This document shows, in pieces, positions 1 to 7,300 of a stretch of DNA of 17,779 bases (position 1 is the stretch's first letter; every line of letters starts with the position of its first letter). This DNA is from Cytophagales bacterium. GTDB lineage: Bacteria > Bacteroidota > Bacteroidia > Cytophagales > Cyclobacteriaceae. The stretch is taken from positions 1-17,779 of the forward strand of contig JAJCYK010000494.1 of assembly GCA_029262935.1 (NCBI GenBank). Reading direction: 5' to 3'. A program made the translations under genes and the position numbers. The notes under the pieces are model-generated. The model made no database searches and had not been told where the DNA came from. It saw only the letters and a list, made by a program, of their open reading frames with translations.

Positions 1-2
1 AA

Positions 3-1016
3 ATGAAAGAGTTTGTACAATCCGTACAGGCAGTTGGTATGAAATTCATGATGTGGTACTCCGTGCCTTTCTGCGGTAAAAAATCAAAAGCTTACCAACA
101 ATTTAGAGGTAAGTTCCTCACGGAAAATCATCGTTGGGCACCGGTGTTTGACCCAAGATTTCCTGAAGTACGTGCCTACTTGATTAGCAAGTATGTACAG
201 GCGATAGGTACCTGGGGCATGGATGGACTGAAACTAGATTTTATCGATGATTTTATGGTATATCCTGAGACCAACATGGACCCAGATCCAACCAGGGATT
301 TCACTTCCGTCATTGAGGCTGTGGATCGACTTTTAACAGATGTAGCTCAGGCACTACAAACGATAAAACCCCATGTTGCCCTGGAATTTAGACAGAAATA
401 CATAGGACCAGGCATGAGACAATTCGGCAATATGTTCAGAGCCTTTGACTGTCCACACGACGGTGTAACCAATCGTGTCCGTACTACTGATGTTAGGCTA
501 TTAGCGGGATCGTCGGCCACGCATAGTGACATGATCACTTGGCACTATGAAGAAGATGTGGAGGTAGCCGCCTTGCAAGTATTAAATGCCATGTTTTCAG
601 TGCTACAAATTTCCGTGCGACTAGCAGAAATTCCCGAGGATCATTTAGCGATGATTAAATTTTATACCCACTACTGGCTGGAAAATCAAGTCACACTTAT
701 GCAAGGTAATTTTATCCCAACTGATCCCTTAGCGAACTATCCCTTAATCCGGGTTGATAGCGAACAAAAAATTGTTTTGGGAGTCTATGGTAATCAAGTA
801 GTTGGATTGGACCAAAGGCACTACCTGGACATCCTAAATGCTACATTGAATCACCAGTTGGTCTATACATGTGAGCAGGATTTTGGAAATTATCAGGTAC
901 AAGTTTATGATTGCCAAGGACAGTTGACTCTCGAAGAATACCGTAGGTTAAACCCAGGCGTAGGAAGTATCGAAGTACCTGCCAGTGGCCTAATAAGATT
1001 AACTAAAATGAATTAA
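3..1016 (+). CDS. Alpha-galactosidase-like glycoside hydrolase (GH36/clan GH-D type), 5' truncated
   Basis: This is the C-terminal part of a glycoside hydrolase. The frame is already open at the window edge, so the ATG at base 3 is almost certainly internal. The visible 337 residues contain the end of a TIM-barrel domain. The segment DGLKLDF (Asp79 here) matches the strand carrying the nucleophile aspartate in melibiase-type alpha-galactosidases. A later RAFDCPHD segment (Asp149 or Asp153) is placed like the acid/base. The last 90 or so residues look like a small beta-sandwich end domain. The family hydrolyses alpha-linked galactosides or related sugars. The gene is followed after 8 nt by a sodium/solute symporter, which suggests hydrolysis and uptake of the released sugar in one operon. 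The exact substrate cannot be told, because the N-terminal half that would help is outside the window. The family call is from motif recall, not an alignment. Confidence 0.75.
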   Translation: MKEFVQSVQAVGMKFMMWYSVPFCGKKSKAYQQFRGKFLTENHRWAPVFDPRFPEVRAYLISKYVQAIGTWGMDGLKLDFIDDFMVYPETNMDPDPTRDFTSVIEAVDRLLTDVAQALQTIKPHVALEFRQKYIGPGMRQFGNMFRAFDCPHDGVTNRVRTTDVRLLAGSSATHSDMITWHYEEDVEVAALQVLNAMFSVLQISVRLAEIPEDHLAMIKFYTHYWLENQVTLMQGNFIPTDPLANYPLIRVDSEQKIVLGVYGNQVVGLDQRHYLDILNATLNHQLVYTCEQDFGNYQVQVYDCQGQLTLEEYRRLNPGVGSIEVPASGLIRLTKMN

Positions 1017-1024
1017 AGCAGTAT

Positions 1025-2596
1025 ATGGAATCCTTAATTAGCAACACTGATATTACCATTATAGGGTTGTACTTAGCCCTGGTGTTTTCCATTGGTATTT
1101 GGGTAGCGCGCAAAACTAAAACCGGGGAGGACTTATTTTTGGGGGGAAGGACGTTAGGCTGGGGCCTCATTGGACTGTCTTTGTTCGCTTCCAATATTTC
1201 AAGCTCCACTTTGATTGGTCTTTCTGGGGCCGCCTACAGTAGTGGGATAGTGGGTTCAGTATATGAGTGGATGTCAGGTATTCCTTTAATAATTGCAGCC
1301 CTTATTTTTGTGCCCCTTTATTTGAGGTCTAGAATCACTACCATTCCTGAGTTTCTTCAATTTCGCTACGACCGACGATCAAGGTCTTTCTTTTCATTAG
1401 TAACAATCTTTACCAGTATCGTGGTGGATACTGCCGGCGGGCTATACGCAGGGGCCATAGTATTGCAAACCTTCTTTCCGAACCTCGTCTTGTGGCACTG
1501 TACTTTAGGTTTGGCTCTAATTGCTGGCATCTACACGGCCTTTGGTGGACTTAAAGCGGTAGTTTACACGGATGCTTTGCAAGCCGTAATACTTATTATA
1601 GGCTGTAGTGTGCTTACCTATACCTTATTTCAGAAGTTGGACTTCTCTTGGGCCGCAGTACTTGAATCAGCTCCTGATGGTCATTTTAGTGTAGTTAGGC
1701 CCTTAGATGACGGTTATCTTCCTTGGCCTGGATTGTTGTTGGGAGTTCCGTTTTTGGGATTTTGGTATTGGGCCACCAATCAGTACATCGTGCAACGAGT
1801 TTTAGGTGCCAAAAGCATTCCACACGCACGATGGGGAGTGATTTTTGCAGGTTTTTTAAAGATCATTCCTTTATTTATTATGGTAATTCCGGGGGCCATG
1901 GCCATTAGTTTATACCCTGGTTTGACAAATTCGGATATGGTCTTCCCTACCATGGTTTTAAAAACTCTTCCCGTAGGATTGATAGGTCTAGTGTTAGCTG
2001 GGTTGATCTCTGCGATTATGTCTAGTGTCGATTCTACATTGAACTCCGCTTCGACTTTAATTGTAATGGATTTTGTGAAACCGGCCAACCCCGAAATAAC
2101 AGATACCAAGATTGCTTGGTACGGCAGAGTGTCTACCTTAATACTTATGTTAGTGGCGGCCGCCTGGGCTCCTATGATTGCGAATTTCGGAGGGCTCTGG
2201 GCATACCTTCAGCAAATGTTTTCAATAATTGTACCGCCGATAGCGGTTATATTTCTGGTGGGCGTGTTTTATAAACGAGGTAATGGCGATGGCGCTTTCT
2301 GGACTTTAATAATAGGCACATTATTGGGCGCTTTTTTGTTTGTTTTAGGCCAATTTGGATGGTGGAACATTCACTATACTATCAATGTGGGAATGGTGTT
2401 TCTCGTTTCAACACTGGTCTTTATTGGAGTTAGTGCCCTATCTCCGGCCCCTCCTCAGGAAGTTTTAGAACAGTACACCTATACTAAAGGTCTCATCAAT
2501 TTGGAGAATGAGAATGTTGTTTGGTATAAAGATTATCGTTATCAAACGGCACTATTAGTGACACTAATTGCGGTTATTTTAGTGTTTCTATGGTAG
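1025..2596 (+). CDS. Sodium/solute symporter (SSS family, SGLT-like)
   Basis: This is a 523-residue integral membrane transporter of the SSS family, close to the usual length, with about 13-14 hydrophobic segments. The family signature region GGLKAVVYTDALQA starts near residue 174. The conserved small-residue and Ser-rich helix around residues 325-343 (AGLISAIMSSVDSTL) corresponds to the region of the sodium site in LeuT-fold SSS proteins. Such proteins import sugars, amino acids or other organic solutes using the sodium gradient across the inner membrane. The upstream glycoside hydrolase, 8 nt away, makes a sugar the likely cargo. No good Shine-Dalgarno precedes the ATG, as is normal in Bacteroidota, and translation is probably coupled to the upstream gene. 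Its stop codon lies only 3 nt from the stop codon of the convergent gene, so there is no room for a separate terminator. The substrate is an inference from context. Confidence 0.93.
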   Translation: MESLISNTDITIIGLYLALVFSIGIWVARKTKTGEDLFLGGRTLGWGLIGLSLFASNISSSTLIGLSGAAYSSGIVGSVYEWMSGIPLIIAALIFVPLYLRSRITTIPEFLQFRYDRRSRSFFSLVTIFTSIVVDTAGGLYAGAIVLQTFFPNLVLWHCTLGLALIAGIYTAFGGLKAVVYTDALQAVILIIGCSVLTYTLFQKLDFSWAAVLESAPDGHFSVVRPLDDGYLPWPGLLLGVPFLGFWYWATNQYIVQRVLGAKSIPHARWGVIFAGFLKIIPLFIMVIPGAMAISLYPGLTNSDMVFPTMVLKTLPVGLIGLVLAGLISAIMSSVDSTLNSASTLIVMDFVKPANPEITDTKIAWYGRVSTLILMLVAAAWAPMIANFGGLWAYLQQMFSIIVPPIAVIFLVGVFYKRGNGDGAFWTLIIGTLLGAFLFVLGQFGWWNIHYTINVGMVFLVSTLVFIGVSALSPAPPQEVLEQYTYTKGLINLENENVVWYKDYRYQTALLVTLIAVILVFLW

Positions 2597-2599
2597 TGG

Positions 2600-3079
2600 C
2601 TAGTGACCAAACCAACGGCCTACAGTAAATCCCAGAACCCAAACATCTTTCCCGTTTACCAGATCTAAGTTAGCAACTGGGCTAATGGTTATTGAGCCTA
2701 ATTCAAATTCATGTAACAGCCCGATACGAAAAGCCAATTCAGTTCCTTCTTCAGTAAATTCGGGTCCGGCCCCCACAAGTACTTCAAGCTTGGAGATGGG
2801 GTGACAGGAAGCAGTCAATGCCAACAAAGTCTCATCCAGTGATCCCGCGGCATGATCCAGCAACAAACCCACTGCTAAGTTTGGGTGCCAACGGTAATTG
2901 TAATCAATCCCAACACTTACCGCATTGATACCGTCGTTGTGCGTGTTTCCAAGAAATAACGCCAGATGGTGCTTCCCTGTTTCGTGGAGTTCATTTAGGT
3001 TGTGGCCGTTTTCGTTTTGTGATAGGAGGTGCTGTGGACCCAGTAGGCAAACGATCACCATTATTTGTTTAAAGCTCAT
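2600..3079 (-). CDS. Small exported beta-rich protein, probably outer membrane
   Basis: I do not recognise a named family. The 159-residue product starts with a probable Sec signal peptide of about 21 residues (basic MSFK start, hydrophobic IMVIVCLLG core, Ser-Gln before the mature Glu). The mature part has short alternating hydrophobic/polar stretches with Gly and aromatic residues, such as AVSVGIDYNYRW and LEVLVGAGPEF. It ends in a strand with aromatic residues (VGRWFGH). This pattern is typical of small outer-membrane beta-barrels. The paired words on hydrophobic strands and turns suggest roughly eight strands. A good Bacteroidota-type promoter lies just upstream (3103-3131, minus strand). 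The gene is alone and convergent with the symporter gene, with 3 nt between stop codons. The function is unknown. Confidence 0.72.
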   Translation of the reverse strand: MSFKQIMVIVCLLGPQHLLSQNENGHNLNELHETGKHHLALFLGNTHNDGINAVSVGIDYNYRWHPNLAVGLLLDHAAGSLDETLLALTASCHPISKLEVLVGAGPEFTEEGTELAFRIGLLHEFELGSITISPVANLDLVNGKDVWVLGFTVGRWFGH

Positions 3080-3102
3080 CTTAATTCACCAAAAAGTATT
3101 TT

Positions 3103-3131
3103 CAAAAATACCATACACGTGTTCCTAACAA
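3103..3131 (-). promoter_or_regulatory. Bacteroidota-type promoter for the 2600-3079 gene
   Basis: On the minus strand, TATTTTTG (3110 to 3103) matches the Bacteroidota -7 consensus TAnnTTTG. A TTG (3131 to 3129) lies 18 nt upstream in the -33 position. Transcription would start near 3097, giving a leader of roughly 18-20 nt before the ATG at 3079. This is a consensus match in the right place and not an observed start site. Confidence 0.5.
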
Positions 3132-3220
3132 CGTATCACAGCATACACACGCTCTTGGGCACGTTTTGATTATTGTCATTATCCGTCCTGACTTGCGACA
3201 TAGGCCAATTGGGGGCGTAA

Positions 3221-3238
3221 CATTATCTTGAGATAATG
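3221..3238 (+). promoter_or_regulatory. Perfect inverted repeat overlapping the start codon of the next gene
   Basis: CATTATC (3221-3227), a TTGA loop, then GATAATG (3232-3238) form a perfect 7-bp inverted repeat. Its last three bases are the ATG start at 3236. As RNA this could sequester the start codon. As DNA it could be an operator. An alternative ATG at 3245 would place the repeat just upstream of the gene. Confidence 0.4.
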
Positions 3239-3754
3239 ATTTGGATGAGCGTAATCTTAGGTTTAGTAATTCTATTGATGATCATGGTTCTAGTAACTCC
3301 AATTTACTTGACTGTGGATACTAACAAGTCTAATTATATGGCCGGAATTAAGGGAGTGGTCCAAGTGGCCTTTGAACCAGAAGATTTTACAGGAACTCTA
3401 TTGTTGCCTTTTCTTAGGTTAAAATTTCGTAGAAAGCTTCAATTCCCTGCGAAAAAGGAAGGTAGTGCAAAAGTAAGAAAGAAGAGCGGCGAAAGGAGGA
3501 GTTTGAATCTGGAAACGTTTACCCTAATTGCTCGATTGTGGTCAACATTTAATTGTAAGCGTCTGTGGATAAACGTAGATACGGGTGACTTTAGCACCAA
3601 TGCTCAATTGATACCAATCCTTCAATTATTATCAGCAGGTAACGTACGGCTGACTATTAATTTTCAAGGACTTGTGAGCTTGGAATTGTCTATCGAAAAT
3701 CGATTGATCCGATGTGTCGGTCCCCTGTGGCGCTACGCATTAGCAAAAAAATGA
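3236..3754 (+). CDS. Membrane-anchored DUF2953-like (YtfI-like) protein
   Basis: The 172-residue protein begins with one long hydrophobic segment (about residues 4-26), which should anchor it in the inner membrane. A basic stretch follows (RRKLQF, then Lys/Arg-rich residues to about 90). The C-terminal half contains a LWINVDTGDFSTNAQLIPIL segment (about residues 118-137) and ends in alternating hydrophobic strands. This layout and the TGD...A/T pattern resemble DUF2953 (YtfI) of Firmicutes. The strongest support is the next gene: it is a GerW/YtfJ-like protein, and ytfI and ytfJ are neighbours in Bacillus. The two genes are 24 nt apart and share a terminator after the second. The start could also be the ATG at 3245 (M4). 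The domain call is weak on sequence alone and depends on the neighbour. The biochemical role is unknown even in Bacillus. Confidence 0.62.
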   Translation: MIWMSVILGLVILLMIMVLVTPIYLTVDTNKSNYMAGIKGVVQVAFEPEDFTGTLLLPFLRLKFRRKLQFPAKKEGSAKVRKKSGERRSLNLETFTLIARLWSTFNCKRLWINVDTGDFSTNAQLIPILQLLSAGNVRLTINFQGLVSLELSIENRLIRCVGPLWRYALAKK

Positions 3755-3778
3755 TTTTTACACATAAATTATACAGTC

Positions 3779-4150
3779 ATGGAAATGAATTTTGAAGAGT
3801 TATTAGGAAAAATTACTGATTTTATTCAGTCAGAGGCCAAGACGGATACCGTTATTGGAGAGCAGTTTAAATTAGGTGAATTTACTTGTGTTCCTGTGAT
3901 AAAAGTGGGTATTGGATTTGGAAGTGGCGGTGGTACTGGTGACGCACCGAAAACAGGAAAAGGTGGGGGAGGTGGCGCCGGTGCTGGCATGGGCATTGAA
4001 CCTATAGGTTTTTTGGTGACCCGAGATGAGCAAATCTCCTTTATGGACGTAGGCAAAAGCAAAGGCATTTCCGCTGCTTTTGAAAAAGTGCCGGATTTGG
4101 TGGAAAAGTTTTTGAAAAAAACTTCCACGGAACAACCAGCGTCTGTTTAA
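3779..4150 (+). CDS. GerW/YtfJ-family protein
   Basis: This 123-residue cytosolic-looking protein has the layout of the spore protein YtfJ/GerW family (Spore_YtfJ). An N-terminal helix (MNFEELLGKI) is followed by a TVIGEQF segment and then CVPVIKVGIGFGSGGG (about residues 37-52). A very Gly-rich loop comes next (about 50-71), and then GIEPIGFLV (72-80), the family's conserved closing strand. It is somewhat shorter than the roughly 150-residue Bacillus protein. GerW is needed for germination in Bacillus, but Bacteroidota are not known to sporulate, so the role here must be different or more basic. It sits 24 nt after the DUF2953-like gene and ends at a strong terminator. A second ATG (3785) is an equally possible start. 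The family call is firm and the function is unknown. Confidence 0.85.
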   Translation: MEMNFEELLGKITDFIQSEAKTDTVIGEQFKLGEFTCVPVIKVGIGFGSGGGTGDAPKTGKGGGGGAGAGMGIEPIGFLVTRDEQISFMDVGKSKGISAAFEKVPDLVEKFLKKTSTEQPASV

Positions 4151-4167
4151 AATCAACGGGAAATTAG

Positions 4168-4195
4168 GCCTCCACTGTAATGTGGGGGCTTTTTT
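4168..4195 (+). terminator. Rho-independent terminator after the GerW-like gene
   Basis: GCCTCCAC (4168-4175) pairs with GTGGGGGC (4182-4189), with one G-T pair, around a 6-nt loop. Six T residues follow (4190-4195). It lies 18 nt after the stop codon of the GerW-like gene. Confidence 0.88.
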
Positions 4196-4300
4196 GTTCC
4201 CACGGCACAAATCACGTAATCCAGCAGACAAATGACCCCATATGCAAGATTTTTGGAGATATTGATTATTTATGACGCCAAATATTTTTTACATTTCGTC

Positions 4301-4339
4301 GTTATTGTGAAATAACAGGGCCTTACATTATTTCCTTTG
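4301..4339 (+). promoter_or_regulatory. Possible promoter and small inverted repeat before the giant protease gene
   Basis: TTCCTTTG (4332-4339) matches the Bacteroidota -7 element TAnnTTTG except at the second base, with a TTG at 4305-4307 (24 nt upstream, a little far). GTTATT (4301-4306) and AATAAC (4311-4316) form a perfect 6-bp inverted repeat overlapping the TTG. A start near 4346 would leave a leader of about 54 nt before the ATG at 4400. The match is imperfect. Confidence 0.3.
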
Positions 4340-4399
4340 TATTGTTAAGACCTATTTTTTAAACTACAATTGGCACTAGTGCCAGCTATTTTTTTGGCT

Positions 4400-7300
4400 A
4401 TGAAACACTTTTTTCTAGCCCTTTTGCTGTTATTTTTTGCAATCCAAAGTATTGCACAGACACGCATTAAGGCTCAAAACTCTCGGGCAATCGATTCACA
4501 GTTTAGAGATCTGAATAATGAACTGAGGTCTTATCGTCTTTATGATTTACAAATTGAATCAATAGAGGCATTAACCACTACACAAAATGATTCACCGGAA
4601 TTGTTTTTAGAGTTGCCGGATCAGCAAGAGGTTCAATTGATATTGCAATCGTCACAATTAAAAACGGACGACTATAAGGTTACCGTATATACCGAACAAG
4701 GTTATGTGCCTGCTCCCAACAATCCGGTTTATAATTACCAAGGCTATTCGAGAGCTAACCCCAACAGTGCGGTGAGACTGACAATTGCCCAAGGAGAATT
4801 GTCGGGGGTAATCCATAACTATCAGGGAGATAACCTTCATTTTAAAACAGTGACACGGGCTGGAAAGCAGGTTATCATTACCTATAAAGATTCAGATCTC
4901 CTGCAATCTGAAAATCACGATTGTGGCAACCCAGAAGTGGCTAAACCCTCTGACGCTGGAAACAACCGATCTTCCGCGCTAGCTGCTGAATGTGTGGTTA
5001 CCGAAATATATTTAATAGCGGATGCTGCCGCGGTAAACGCCTTTGGTGGCACTCCCGCTAGCACCGAAGCAAACATGCTGGAAGTGTTGAATTTGGTAAA
5101 TACCTTATACGAACCAGTTGGAGTAAAATTTGAAGTAGCTGGCATATTCATTTCCACGAATCCAAACGGCCCCTGGCAGGTGAGAAATGCAGCAGATGAT
5201 CAATTGGATTCGGCCATTGACTGGTTCAATGACCAAAATTTTCCAGGAGATGTATTTACCTTTTGGAGCAGCCCCGATTGGGATTTTTCTTATGCTTATG
5301 TCGGCGCTATTTGCAGTTCTTTTGGAGGTAATCTTTGTGCAGCTTGGGGTGGTCTTACAGCAAATACCTTAAATTCCAATACTCAAGCTCATGAATTAGG
5401 ACATAACTTTGACGCAGGACACGATGCCACTGGTATCATGAGGTCCACCGTTTCAAATCAGCCTGCATCGTTTTCCGCCAATTCTTTGTCGGTAATGACA
5501 TCGTATATTCCCACTGTTGAGAATGTGTGTTTGGATGAATGTGTGGATGATTGCAGTAACTTTTCTGCGACTACCGGACCCGACCAGAACATTTGCCAGG
5601 GGGAAGCCGCAGCACTCCAGGCTTCCGGTGGTTCCAATTTTAGCTGGAGCCCCACCACGGGCCTTGATAATCCAAATAGCGCTAATCCCAATGCAACTCC
5701 CACTACCACCACCACTTATACGGTAACAGTTAGCAACAGCAGCGGATGTTCCGCAACCGCTGAGGTAACGGTGACCGTAACGGACCTGCCCACAGCGGCC
5801 GCAGGGCCTCCTCAGGTACTTAGCTGTAATGCTGCCACAGTACCTCTGGATGGCACCGGATCTTCATCGGGAAGCGAATTTAACTACCTGTGGACTACCA
5901 CTGATGGCAACATTGTCTCTGGATCCACCACTTTAACTCCAGCAGTTGACTTAAGTGGTACCTATACTTTGACCGTGACCAACTCAAATACGAATTGTCA
6001 GGCTATTGATAACGTGGTGGTTAATAATGATGCTTCTTTACCAACTGCCGCCGCCGGAAATGATCAAGCGCTTACTTGTGCGGTTGGTTCTTTAGTATTG
6101 GATGGAAGCAATTCTTCACAAGGAGCGAACTACAGTTATTTGTGGAGTACAAATGATGGAAACATCACCACCCCAACTGATGTGGATCAAGTGACTGTAG
6201 ATGCTGCTGGAATTTATACCATTACCGTAACAGAAACCGGTACTGGATGTACTAGTTTTGATCAAGTACTGGTAACTTCTAATACTCAATTGCCAGTAGC
6301 AGACGCTGGAACAAACCAAGTAATTGGTTGTAGTTCCGGGACTATAAACGTAGGTGGAAACTCTTCTTCCGGCAATGAGTACACATATCAATGGACTACC
6401 GGTGATGGCAATATAGTTGGTGGCTCCCAAAATGCCGTAGCCCAAGTAAATGCGTCAGGTACCTACGAATTAGTAGTCACTAATGCAAACACCGGTTGTA
6501 CCCAGTCCGATCAAGTGGTAGTAACAGAAAATACCACTTTGCCCTTGGCAACTGCCGGAGGCAACCAAGTATTGAATTGTCAAGCGAATCAAATGACTCT
6601 CGATGGTACGGGGTCTAGCACAGGAGCCAATATTGCTTATTTATGGTCCACTGCCAATGGGAACATTGTGTCTGGCGAATCTTCCTTAATGCTAGTCATT
6701 GACCAACCAGGTACTTATTCATTAGCAGTTACCAATGAATCTACCGGATGTCAAAGTGTTGATCAGGCTATAGTCACCATAAGCGCCGCGCCGCCGGTGG
6801 CCAATGGCGGTGCAGATCAGGTACTAAGCTGTGCGGTTACAGAAGTAAGTTTAAACGGCAGTGGGTCTACTAGTGGCGCTAATATCAGCTATTTATGGAC
6901 GACTTCCAATGGGAACATCGTTACCGGCGAGGATACTGATGCACCAACCGTAGATCGTGATGGCACCTATGTACTTACAGTTACAGATGGTGCCACCGGA
7001 TGTACCAGTGATGATAATGTGGAGGTGACTACCAATGCCACCTTACCTAGAGCAGATGCCGGACGTAATGTAGCCATCGGTTGCAACTCCAACACAGTTG
7101 ATTTGAGGGGTGACAATAGCTCAGCAGGTAATAATTTCACCTATGCTTGGACCACCAATAATGGAAATATGATATCTGGGCAAGCTACCCCTATTTTGAC
7201 TGTAGATGCTGCGGGAGTCTATACGCTGACCGTAACCAATAGCCTTACTGGATGTAGCACCTCTGATAATGCTTCCGTTACTTTGGACAACGCGTTGCCC

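Noticed and set aside
3826..4128. A 100-codon minus-strand open frame rich in Pro and Ser
   Set aside because: Its composition is simply the antisense of the Gly-rich loop of the GerW-like gene.
4370..4399. A TTG start for the giant protease, adding ten residues
   Set aside because: The ten residues precede a well-formed signal peptide that begins at the ATG at 4400, so the TTG start is unlikely.
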